35,011 nt of DNA from the NCBI RefSeq assembly GCF_001051235.1, contig NZ_CBTJ020000119.1, forward strand, positions 1-35,011, in the 5' to 3' direction. Shown one piece after another: positions 1 to 6,751 of the stretch. The stretch's first letter is position 1; every line of letters begins with the position of its first letter. This stretch comes from Candidatus Competibacter denitrificans Run_A_D11. GTDB taxonomy: Bacteria; Pseudomonadota; Gammaproteobacteria; Competibacterales; Competibacteraceae. A program made the translations under genes and the position numbers. The notes beneath the pieces are model-generated. The model did no database searches. It saw only the letters and a program-made list of their open reading frames with translations, and was not told the origin of the DNA.

Positions 1-195
1 CCTGGTTTTAGCCGAGGTTACTGACTTTCTCGATTAGGTTTGCTTATAATTAAAACAATAGTATCGATTTTTGATCAAATTTTAATGCGATTGCCCTGTC
101 GTCACGGCCGCTTTAGAACCCGCGACTGGGATTCCATGGGCGATCCCGCCGTGAGTGGAGTCGGAAACCCGGGGGGTCCCGCTTCGAGAAAATAA

Positions 196-425
196 CGGGC
201 TTCGGGTTCAGCACTCCGAGCCATTTTTCAACCCATCCCTCTGGTTGGATATTCCTCCGTGGTCTATCGTCAAGCGGCGGAACTCCGCGCCCGGCATGGC
301 CTGAAAACCCCGGATGCCTGGCAGGTAGCGATTGCTCGCCAGCCGGGCTGCTCGGCACTTTGGACACACGATGATCGTTTGCAGCAGACGGTCCGTCATG
401 ACGCGGTGACTCTCTGCGCGGGCGT
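196..425 (+). pseudogene. PIN-domain (VapC-like) toxin remnant, 5' truncated
   Basis: The plus-strand frame open after a stop at 193-195 encodes a stretch typical of the C-terminal half of PIN-domain ribonucleases: RQAAELRARHGLKTPDAWQ, then a small-residue helix and ALWTHDDRL. In the family, the Asp of TPDA and the Asp of the T-x-D motif help bind the catalytic metal. The N-terminal half, with the first conserved Asp, is absent, because a stop lies only about 20 codons upstream of the recognisable part. No antitoxin partner is visible. I read it as a decayed toxin gene. The end at 425 is approximate, since the frame stays open to 501 but the family similarity fades after about residue 70. Confidence 0.55.
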
Positions 426-462
426 TGGATGGACCCGGATTTTCGGGAGAAGCCTCGCGCCT

Positions 463-765
463 TCAGGCCCGGAAAGAGGTGAGTCCAGCGGCTTCGAGTA
501 GGCGCATTTCGACGTGCAAGCCCGCAGCCACGGCCCTATTGACGAGGGCCTCCCAACCGAACCGGTTGATCTTGCCGTGCATAAGATCAGAGCTGCGCGG
601 TTGAGTGACCCCGAACCGCTTCGCTGCCTGCGCCTGGGTCAGTCCAGTACGGACCCGATACGCTTTCAAAGACCTCATCCAGCGAGACCGTCACTTCAGG
701 TGCTCCGCTTCTTCGGGGGGGTCTTCGATGGCATCCCCTACCCTCGCGAAGGGTTCATGGCTCAT
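463..765 (-). pseudogene. XRE/HigA-like antitoxin with in-frame stop
   Basis: Read from the ATG at 765, the frame begins MSHEPFARVGDAIEDPPEEA, as in HigA-type antitoxins of the XRE helix-turn-helix family. It meets TGA (691-693) after 24 codons. The same frame continues with RSRWMRSLKAYRVRTGLTQAQ and the HTH motif QAAKRFGVTQPR-SDLMHGKI. Family members read through this position, usually with Leu, so a nonsense change is the simplest reading. A shortened 71-aa protein from the ATG at 678 would retain the whole HTH, so re-initiation could leave a functional repressor. The start codon overlaps the stop of the upstream toxin remnant, the usual toxin-antitoxin operon layout. Confidence 0.7.
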
Positions 766-806
766 TTTTCTAGCTCCTTGAGTAGATCACGATACCGGTC
801 ATTCGC
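762..806 (-). pseudogene. C-terminal tail of a HigB/Gp49-like toxin
   Basis: Fourteen codons in the minus frame ending at 762 read ANDRYRDLLKELEK followed by TGA, which overlaps the antitoxin ATG. This resembles the conserved tail of phage-derived Gp49-like/HigB toxins and sits where the toxin should be. The codon immediately upstream is a stop, and the recombinase gene ends nine bases further on, so the rest of the toxin is gone. The junction near 807-815 is probably where the recombinase side was joined to older sequence. The identification rests on a very short match plus operon position. Confidence 0.5.
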
Positions 807-815
807 TCAGTCCCG

Positions 816-2741
816 TCAGAAGGCGCGGATTCCCCTTTTCGGGGCGCGATCCAAACCGGCTCGCTGCAGCAACCAGTCCTCACGATAGAGGACGGTCGGG
901 GTCGGAGCGTCGGGGTCTTTGAGTGCGGCCAGGGTGGGTTCACCGGGTATGCCAATACGCCCCACCGTGCGCTGAAGGTCATAAACGCGCCCCAACCAGG
1001 TGGACAGCGCGAGGGAGACGGGACAGACGTGTTCCTGCGGATCGAGCAATAGAGCCCGGGCTTCCTGTACCACCGCCCGCTGACGCTCGCCGGTCAGGGG
1101 ATAGCGCAGTACCTGATTTTTCGGTGTTTCCCAGAGTACATCCAGGTAGCCGTCCTGGTAGGACACTCCGGGTTGCAGCATCGCCGCTTGCCGATGGCTC
1201 AGGCCCACCACCCGCACCAGCTCCAGGTGCAACGCCCCCCGCGCATCCTGGGCGCGGATTCGGGCGAGGCGTTCCTGAATCGCGGCTTCACTCAGTGGAC
1301 GGGGTAGTGCGGCGCGATCACCGGCTTGGAGCGCACGCCAGCGATGGCTGACCTCCAGCGCCAGGGCGGGCTGGTCCAGCCAGCCGCAGAGTTGACTCAG
1401 CAGACGCACCGACAGGAGCGCGCTGTGACGCTGGAGGGTGGTGGAGGTGTGCCAGTGCCGGAGTAACACGTCGAGGTGCGAGGCGTTGAGATCGTCGGGC
1501 GCGTGCAGCGGTTGACCGGCCAGGGCCAGGGTTTTGACCATGTGGTTCAGCAGCCGCCAGCGAACCTCCAACGTCGCGGCGCTCAGCGGACCGGAACCGT
1601 TCTGGCGTTGATTCACGTTCGCCCGCACCCGCGCGGCCAGCACCTGTTGTTGCACCCGATATTCCGCGCGAAGGGACTGGGGATGTCGGCGGGCGGCCTC
1701 CTGAACCGGCGGCGTATCCGGTTTTCCGTAGTAGGCCGCGGTGATTCCCGGTCGGGCGTGTCCCAGCCGGGCCGTGACCTCGTGCTTGGCCCCGGTATCC
1801 GCGGCGCTCGGGACGGGTCCACCGCCGCGCACTGGGGAGATTTCGCCGGTCAGTTGCTCGTAGACATCGTTGGCGTATTGGTGACGCAGCCCGTGACTGA
1901 CGAGGCCGTCCTTGCGGGTGACGCCGTGTTGCGTCAACACGTAATAGCAGTGCTGGAGCCAGTGCTTGAGATCATACTCCGGTGGAATCATCGAGCGTTT
2001 GGTGATCTGGACGTACTGCTCCGCTTCCGCCAGCACCGCGCGCTGGGCGTCGGTTTCAATGGGCGTCACGCGCGGTCGTCCGCCCTTGGTTCCGGCGAGC
2101 ACCCGCAGGTAGGTTTCATCCACCCGATCCCGGAGCGGATTGAGCAAGGAGGCTTCCTGAAGCCGCAGCCCAAAGGCGTGTTGCAGGCGCAAGACCCGCC
2201 CCACCGGAGGATCGTCCGCGGCAATCTCCGCCATCTTTTGCACCGGATCAACGCCCGCCGCCGTCCAGGAATGATCGTACTGAGCCTCATACGTGCGCTG
2301 GAACGCCTCCGGATCGGCCAAATAGCTGGAGCCGGTCCCTAACATGCTCTGTTTGCCGATCCAGCCACACAGCAGACGCAGTTGCGAAAACCGTTTTTGC
2401 AACGTGGACGCCGACAGTTCCTGCGCTTCCCAGAGGCGCATCAAGGCTTCGATGTGCTTGGGCTTGAGGTGGCGCACCTCGGTGATCTTGTAGCCCAGTT
2501 CATGCAGTTGGCGAATCATGCGGTCATAAAATCCCGCGCGATCCGCGATCGTGGCGTGACTGACCGCCTTGCGCCCGTTGGCGCTGCGGCGCAGGTTCCG
2601 CTTGAGCACCCCGTCCAGGGACGCCAGCGCTTGGCCGCGCTTGCCCAGGCGGGGTTTCGCCTCGCCCGCGTCCACCGGGGAAGCGACCGCCGCCTTCTTC
2701 GCCGCTGTCGCCGCCCTGGAGCGCGGCGTCTCTTGCGTCAT
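816..2741 (-). CDS. Tyrosine recombinase with a degenerate duplicated C-terminal half
   Basis: A 641-aa protein. Residues about 60-340 look like a tyrosine recombinase of the 'integrase domain-containing' type found on ICEs: an N-terminal SAM-like DNA-binding region, then catalytic Arg193 (FGLRLQEAS), Lys219 (GTKGGRPR), His283/Arg286 (SHGLRHQY), His328 (ARLGHARPG) and Tyr337 or 338 (AAYYG). Residues about 385-600 repeat the architecture: LLSQLCGWLDQ parallels LRLLCGWIGKQ, and LHLELVRVVGLSHRQA parallels LRLQHAFGLRLQEA. The second copy has Ser where catalytic Arg should be and has no HxxR or Tyr. I chose the ATG at 2741 because AAGGAG lies 7 bases upstream; an in-frame ATG at 2774 falls in a decamer repeat. 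It may act in element excision or integration, or in resolution. Confidence 0.8.
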   Translation of the reverse strand: MTQETPRSRAATAAKKAAVASPVDAGEAKPRLGKRGQALASLDGVLKRNLRRSANGRKAVSHATIADRAGFYDRMIRQLHELGYKITEVRHLKPKHIEALMRLWEAQELSASTLQKRFSQLRLLCGWIGKQSMLGTGSSYLADPEAFQRTYEAQYDHSWTAAGVDPVQKMAEIAADDPPVGRVLRLQHAFGLRLQEASLLNPLRDRVDETYLRVLAGTKGGRPRVTPIETDAQRAVLAEAEQYVQITKRSMIPPEYDLKHWLQHCYYVLTQHGVTRKDGLVSHGLRHQYANDVYEQLTGEISPVRGGGPVPSAADTGAKHEVTARLGHARPGITAAYYGKPDTPPVQEAARRHPQSLRAEYRVQQQVLAARVRANVNQRQNGSGPLSAATLEVRWRLLNHMVKTLALAGQPLHAPDDLNASHLDVLLRHWHTSTTLQRHSALLSVRLLSQLCGWLDQPALALEVSHRWRALQAGDRAALPRPLSEAAIQERLARIRAQDARGALHLELVRVVGLSHRQAAMLQPGVSYQDGYLDVLWETPKNQVLRYPLTGERQRAVVQEARALLLDPQEHVCPVSLALSTWLGRVYDLQRTVGRIGIPGEPTLAALKDPDAPTPTVLYREDWLLQRAGLDRAPKRGIRAF

Positions 2742-2756
2742 GGCCTTCTCCTTCTG

Positions 2757-2786
2757 AAACCCATCCAAACCCACTCAAACCCATTC
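2757..2786. repeat. Three tandem 10-bp repeats upstream of the recombinase
   Basis: On the plus strand the units are AAACCCATCC, AAACCCACTC and AAACCCATTC, exactly adjacent and followed by a partial AAAC. They lie 16 bp upstream of the chosen recombinase start, overlapping where its leader would be. A spacing of about one helical turn on one DNA face suits a protein-binding site, for example autoregulation or a recombinase arm site. This function is inferred. Confidence 0.6.
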
Positions 2787-3029
2787 AAACGAAATAGCGG
2801 GCCTCGCGTGAGGGTTATCGGTTCAGCCAGGGTCTTGCCCAGAAGACGCTCTGCCTCCCCCCTTCTTCCTGAAGGTCTGGGTCGTTCCGCACCAGGAACG
2901 AGAACACAGGATTGAAAAGACTCTTTCCTCTAAACCGCGTTTGACATCGCGGCTGAACGCCTACCGAACGATTGCAACCGTGGATTGCAGGTCTGTCGCG
3001 GCAAATCCCAAAGATCTGGCGGCGGTTCG

Positions 3030-3497
3030 TTAGAGGGCGTGTGCGTCAGCGATGGAATGCGAGCCGGGCGTGGGCGAGGGGCGATTCGATGCGGATTTTG
3101 AATTCGTCGCCGTCGCCGCTGAGCCCTGAAACGGAGCCGTCGGATGAAACAACCGTTGCAGGTAGTTCAGCGCTACCCCATCCGCGTCTTCAGGCGTCAT
3201 CTCCGCGCAGGCATGCATGACAAAGGCCGACACCACCAACGCCGGGTCGGGTCGATAGCCGCGTCCATACTTGCGCAACCGCCGAGCGGCGATTTGCGCG
3301 GCCTCATAAGCCTCCTCCATGATCTTGATGCGACGCAGGCCATTTTCTTCCTCCTGTCGCGCCACCCGGCGCAACAGTCCTTTATGGAGCGCGTACAACT
3401 CTCCCTCTTCCAGATTCATCCTCTCGCGCAACGTGGCCATCAACGCCACGACCTCCTCCACTCCATACCCTTCTTTCACCTGGATTTCATCACTCAT
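3030..3497 (-). CDS. Hypothetical protein, mostly helical, with low-complexity tail
   Basis: A 155-aa soluble protein with no family I recognise. Residues 1-115 are charged and helix-rich (MATLRERMNLEEGELYALH, AAQIAARRLRKYGRGYRPD), while the last 35 residues are Ser/Ala/Thr/Pro-rich and look disordered. The start is an ATG at 3497 without a strong Shine-Dalgarno sequence. Codon use and GC content match the neighbouring element genes. It is isolated between the recombinase and the repeat-rich spacer, so it may be an accessory or regulatory gene, but nothing in the sequence identifies a role. Confidence 0.55.
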   Translation of the reverse strand: MSDEIQVKEGYGVEEVVALMATLRERMNLEEGELYALHKGLLRRVARQEEENGLRRIKIMEEAYEAAQIAARRLRKYGRGYRPDPALVVSAFVMHACAEMTPEDADGVALNYLQRLFHPTAPFQGSAATATNSKSASNRPSPTPGSHSIADAHAL

Positions 3498-3547
3498 CGT
3501 CTCGGTCTCTCTCTATTCACCCTCACCTGGACCCTTTCACCGTTTTC

Positions 3548-3722
3548 ATCGGACGCCCACCTTGTTGAAACAGTAGGGCCACTGCTGCGCGTCATCGGCT
3601 TACGCCCGGCGGACCCGCGCCCCTTTCCCCTCGCTATCTCTCTCCATCGCTTCTCATGATCTTCAATCGCACCGGCACACGCGGCATCGAACGCCCACCT
3701 GGATTTGGAGCGGTAGGGCCAC
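3548..3722. repeat. Imperfect direct repeat pair (about 36 bp, 138 bp apart)
   Basis: The segments at 3548-3582 and 3686-3722 share ATCG-ACGCCCACCT at one end and GTAGGGCCAC-GC at the other, with a divergent 10-12 base centre. They lie in non-coding sequence upstream of the hypothetical gene at 3497. They could be duplicated protein-binding sites or remnants of a small duplication. Confidence 0.4.
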
Positions 3723-4001
3723 CGCCCGGATCGGGTTGAGTAATCGCGAGACGATCCCCTCGCTATCGCGGGTACTTTGAAGGCGCCTCGCGAACGCCTC
3801 TGGCTTCAGCCAGGCCCGTTTACCCCTGGGTCGGACCACACCCCCTGATCGGTGACGTGACCAGGACCGTTTTAAAATCCGGGCGGCTTCGGGAACTTTC
3901 ACCGCCAACCAAAAAGGATATTTTTTCTTTTTACCCCCCCTTTACCGAATATTTTTCTACATTTCTTTTAGGAGATCAACTGATTATTGAGTGCGTTTCA
4001 T

Positions 4002-4026
4002 CCTCTCTCTTGAGAGGCCATTTTTT
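4002..4026 (+). terminator. Rho-independent terminator-like hairpin
   Basis: CCTCTC and GAGAGG form a 6-bp stem around a TCTT loop, followed by CCA and six T residues. The polarity suits plus-strand transcription, yet no plus-strand gene precedes it. It may be a relic or may end an unrecognised transcript. Confidence 0.35.
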
Positions 4027-4240
4027 GTCCGCCCGCTTTGCATCAATATATCGTCGATCCGAGCCCTCCGATAGCCTCCCTCTTTCTATTCACGGGCGCT
4101 GAAAAGAGTCCGGAATCTTCATCCTTTAGAGCCTGCCTCCGCGTAGGCGGAGAGGAGATCCATGAGAAAGTCTGAATCGCTTCAAAATCAGTGCAACTAT
4201 AATCGTTAATTATTGATATCTATAAATAACTGAACAACAA

Positions 4241-4317
4241 CCCGCTTAAAGCGCGTGGGTTTTGCGCCGGGCGCAGAGGACTGAAAGTCCCCCCATCAAG
4301 GCGCCCGGCGCTTTAAG
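4241..4317. repeat. Nested palindromes, IS200/IS605- or REP-like
   Basis: CTTAAAGCGC (4245-4254) pairs with GCGCTTTAAG (4308-4317). Inside, GCGCCGGGCGC (4264-4274) pairs perfectly with GCGCCCGGCGC (4301-4311), and GGACTGAAAGTCC (4278-4290) forms a third hairpin. The outer arm is followed by GTGGGTTTT, a signature often seen at hairpin ends of IS200/IS605-family elements and RAYT-associated REPs. No transposase is present, so this would be a non-autonomous or decayed copy. Confidence 0.45.
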
Positions 4318-4409
4318 AATATCACGATTGCAACCCTAGCGCTCGGCCCCCCATCAAGACCCATTGAGAGAGCATCTGAGTCCACTTGAAGAGTCGTAGC
4401 GGAAAGCTG

Positions 4410-4435
4410 ACCGGCTAAAGCCGGTGGTTTTAACC
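4410..4435. repeat. Second IS200/IS605-like hairpin
   Basis: ACCGGCTAAAGCCGGT is a perfect 6-bp stem with a TAAA loop, followed directly by GGTTTTAACC, itself palindromic. The hairpin-plus-GGTTTT arrangement matches the element at 4241-4317, so the two may mark the two ends of one small decayed unit of about 190 bp. Confidence 0.45.
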
Positions 4436-4471
4436 TTGGATATTGAAATCAATAGCAACCAGGGCACAAGC

Positions 4472-4684
4472 TGACACAAGCCTGTCATAAGGTTGACAAA
4501 GCGTTGTCATAAGGTTTGGCAAAACTCTGTCACAGCCTGTCATAAGATGGGCAAAGTGCTGGCAAAGCGCTGGCATCAGAGGGGCCAAGCGTTGTCACGA
4601 CTGGTCATTAAGGTTGGCAAAGCGCTGGCAAAGCGCTGGCATCAGATGGGCAAAGCGTTGTCATGGCTTGTCACGGTCTGTCCT
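4472..4684. repeat. Array of about 19 imperfect 11-bp repeats (iteron-like)
   Basis: The segment parses almost without gaps into units of 10-12 bp. Examples are TGACACAAGCC, TGTCATAAGGT, TGACAAAGCGT, TGTCATAAGAT, GGGCAAAGTGC, TGGCAAAGCGC (three copies), TGGCATCAGAG, TGGCATCAGAT and TGTCACGACTG. A higher-order imperfect repeat of about 66 bp starts near 4538 and again near 4604. The regular one-turn spacing places every unit on the same DNA face. Such arrays serve as replication iterons, partition centromeres or oriT-binding sites. A ParA-like ATPase and a small TraK-like DNA-binding protein are encoded 1.7-3 kb away, which supports a partition or oriT role by inference. Confidence 0.65.
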
Positions 4685-4799
4685 AACTTCCGCCTCATCG
4701 CGCGATGCCCACCTGCTTCCAAAATGAGCCGCAGCAACGCTCACAGAATCCACGCAGCAGCCATACTGCATTGCAAAAGATAGGGGGCAACTGACACGA

Positions 4800-4898
4800 G
4801 GGGAAGCCTTGGCCGATGCGGTGTTCGACTTCCAGACCACCGCCGATTTGACCGCGTGGCTGGCGGCGTGGCCTAGGGATAAAACGTCGAGCAATTAG
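4800..4898 (+). pseudogene. C-terminal fragment resembling DUF4351/Rpn-type proteins
   Basis: The plus frame ending TAG at 4896 reads GEALADAVFDFQTTADLTAW, then LAAWPRDKTSSN. This resembles the closing motif (ALLDF..LADLEAWL) of DUF4351 domains found on Rpn/YhgA-like recombination-promoting nucleases. No upstream part of such a gene is present, so this would be only a short tail left by deletion. The match is short and from memory. Confidence 0.35.
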
Positions 4899-4929
4899 TA
4901 AGGAGGCCTGAACGAGTCGCTCGCCGCAT

Positions 4930-6303
4930 TCAACCAAAGCAATAGCGAAACGGAATAAACATGACCAAGACGCCAATATCGCTCAAGGGACACTCATAGC
5001 GCGGCCAGATGTTGTAAGCATAGCCCCCGCCTTCATCCATCGGCGTGGGCAAATCGGCAATGTTGGCCGTGCAATAGGGAGTGGGGACGGGCGATAGACT
5101 TTGCCAGTGACCCTTCGCCTCGTCGCTGGTGAACTTGGGCCGCAGCTTGACCGAAGAGTCGGCGACCAGGTGGGCCCCGCGATAGGCCAGGGTCGGGGCG
5201 ACCCGGCCCGGATGGTCATTGTTGAGAAAGCCATGGCGCGGATAAAGATGGCCCCAGGTCTCCCCCAACGCGCCAATCCGATCCGTCGAGAACGGATTGA
5301 GTAAGGTGGTCGCATGGTCGAGATCGGTGATCGGAAAGCCAGAGCGCCAGAAGAGGGCATCTGGCCCGGACAGATAATAAGGATAGAAAATTCGCACGGT
5401 ATTACGGCACAGCAAGCGGTCAATCTGCACGCCTCCGCCAGCGCCATAGCCCTGGTTTCCGACGTTATGAGCGATCTCACGAAGGGTCTTGGCCATCTCG
5501 ATAAAGTTCAGCGCGCCTTTGATGCTATCCAGGGCCGATGTTATTTGGTTGATGACCTCGGTGAGAGGGTAGAACTGACGGATGATGCCGATAGGAAACA
5601 ACGGCCCCATCGGGCATTGATTCGGATGAGTGAAACAGGGGCTGGCCCAGGACGTCCAGGAACCGATAAAACCGCCGCCACTGTCGCCACTGCCGCCACT
5701 ACTCGCCCCGTCGCCGTAGCCGCCATTGCCGTCATAGCCATAACCCCCGCCAGAGGCATAGGCAGGGGTGAACGAATAGTGGCCAGTGCTATCCAGCAAC
5801 ATCGGCAACAAGGCGACTGGATGACCGAACAATTCGACTTCCTTGAAATTCGTGCTTTGGTGGTGGCCGTAGTTCCCGTAGCGGGTCTGGCCTCCACTGC
5901 TTTCAACCAAGGGCTGACCGCCCAGAAGCGGCGGCACCACCTGCGCCAGCCGGTCCAACAGGCTTTTCTGCAATGCCCCCACTGTCTTGGACCATTCCAG
6001 ATAGGGTTCCAGCGGGAAACGATCCGAGGCCATGACATGCAGGGACGACAGGTAATGCTCGACGCGGGGAACGTAAAAGACTTCGAGGGTGAAGCCGGTG
6101 TAGCGGACGCGAATCTCGATGCCCAACAAACAGTAGCGCAAGCACGCCGGCAACGCCTGGATCGTGCGCCCGATCAGGCCCGCAGTGGTATAGGTATCGC
6201 CCACCTTGATTTCCGTTGCCGCCCGCACGGTCACGCTGGCGATCAGTAGAAGGGCCAGCGCCAGAGACCGGCTCCAGCGGCACAGAACCGTTTTTTCCAA
6301 CAT
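4930..6303 (-). CDS. TraU-like ICE pilus assembly protein (TIGR03756 family)
   Basis: A 457-aa exported protein. Start ATG at 6303 follows AAAGGACGGCGT; an N-terminal signal peptide (LALALLLIASVTVRA) precedes ATEIKVGD. The family is the ICE counterpart of F-type TraU, a periplasmic protein needed for pilus assembly and DNA transfer. Family-like stretches include CLRYCLLGIEIRVRYTG near the N-terminus and CRNTVRIFYPYYLSGPD in the second half, plus several Cys suited to disulfides. Unusual is a Gly/Tyr/Ser-rich low-complexity insert at about residues 190-225. In related ICEs this gene lies directly before TIGR03755 and traG; here it stands at the far end of the transfer region, after the TraK-like gene. 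Confidence 0.75.
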   Translation of the reverse strand: MLEKTVLCRWSRSLALALLLIASVTVRAATEIKVGDTYTTAGLIGRTIQALPACLRYCLLGIEIRVRYTGFTLEVFYVPRVEHYLSSLHVMASDRFPLEPYLEWSKTVGALQKSLLDRLAQVVPPLLGGQPLVESSGGQTRYGNYGHHQSTNFKEVELFGHPVALLPMLLDSTGHYSFTPAYASGGGYGYDGNGGYGDGASSGGSGDSGGGFIGSWTSWASPCFTHPNQCPMGPLFPIGIIRQFYPLTEVINQITSALDSIKGALNFIEMAKTLREIAHNVGNQGYGAGGGVQIDRLLCRNTVRIFYPYYLSGPDALFWRSGFPITDLDHATTLLNPFSTDRIGALGETWGHLYPRHGFLNNDHPGRVAPTLAYRGAHLVADSSVKLRPKFTSDEAKGHWQSLSPVPTPYCTANIADLPTPMDEGGGYAYNIWPRYECPLSDIGVLVMFIPFRYCFG

Positions 6304-6340
6304 ACGCCGTCCTTTTTTCAATACTGACAAACCGGTCGAA

Positions 6341-6739
6341 TCACAGCGGTTCGTTTAAGAGATCCGTAATCGACTTGCGTGGCGCCGGCGGTTGCGCTTC
6401 CCCAGGATGTTTGGGCCATCCCTTTTGAGCGGGCGCACATGGCGCTGGAGGCGCCTCCAGACGGAGATCGTTCCCTGCCGCCGGGCCGGCCTCCGGCGCG
6501 AGCGATAATTCCTTGATGTATCGATATAAAGTTCGGAGCGAACCGCGCAACCCGACGACACGATGCAGTTCCTGCCGCACCTCCTCCACCGACCAGCCCG
6601 CCTCCAGTTTTTGCCGAATTTCCGGCCACAGTACCCGCACCTTTTCTTTGTTGTTTCGGGAAGCGCGTGAGGGACGCTGCGCGCTTTGGAACGCTTCCTT
6701 CTGCTCACGAGTCACGGTCTCTGGCGCATCTGGGGCCAA
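6341..6739 (-). CDS. Small TraK-like DNA-binding protein
   Basis: A 132-aa protein from a TTG start at 6739, well placed behind AGGAGG (7 bases upstream). The segment VLWPEIRQKLEAGWSVEEV-RQEL and the following LRTLYRYIKEL resemble the domain in TraK-type oriT-binding and related plasmid proteins, where an LxxxIxxxLxxGxSxxxIxxxL motif is followed by an RYxxxL helix. The C-terminal 60 residues are Pro/Ala-rich and probably flexible, ending KSITDLLNEPL. It follows the ParA-like gene by 12 bases and is likely cotranscribed. Candidate targets are the 11-bp repeat array about 1.7 kb away or an oriT. The identification is by pattern only. Confidence 0.55.
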   Translation of the reverse strand: MAPDAPETVTREQKEAFQSAQRPSRASRNNKEKVRVLWPEIRQKLEAGWSVEEVRQELHRVVGLRGSLRTLYRYIKELSLAPEAGPAAGNDLRLEAPPAPCAPAQKGWPKHPGEAQPPAPRKSITDLLNEPL

Positions 6740-6751
6740 AGCGTGTCCTCC

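Larger units (their letters stand above)
3498..4929. other. Gene-poor, AT-richer spacer (1.4 kb)
   Basis: I see no convincing intact gene here. The stretch holds, in order, an imperfect direct repeat pair (3548-3582 and 3686-3722), a terminator-like hairpin, palindromes like IS200/IS605 ends, an 11-bp-periodic repeat array, and a gene remnant resembling DUF4351. Base composition drops to AT-rich between about 3900 and 4250, unlike the flanking coding DNA. Such a region beside transfer genes is a plausible place for oriT, a partition site or a replication origin, but no nic site is identifiable by eye. Confidence 0.6.

Noticed and set aside
1476..2342. Long plus-strand frame opposite the recombinase
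   Set aside because: Shadow of the GC-rich recombinase gene; composition is Arg/Gly/His-biased with no family features.
3663..3908. Minus-strand 81-aa frame (VPEAARILKRSWSRH and RAWLKPEAFARRLQ) with a faint HTH look
   Set aside because: It has a non-ATG start without a Shine-Dalgarno sequence, a low-quality C-terminus and an overlap with the direct-repeat region; possibly a decayed gene, but I cannot support it.
4493..4783. Plus-strand 96-aa open frame with repeats like KALAKRWHQMGKALS
   Set aside because: It is the translation of the 11-bp DNA repeat array; repeat units vary in length (10-12 bp) and in DNA-level pattern, and no ribosome site or family is seen.
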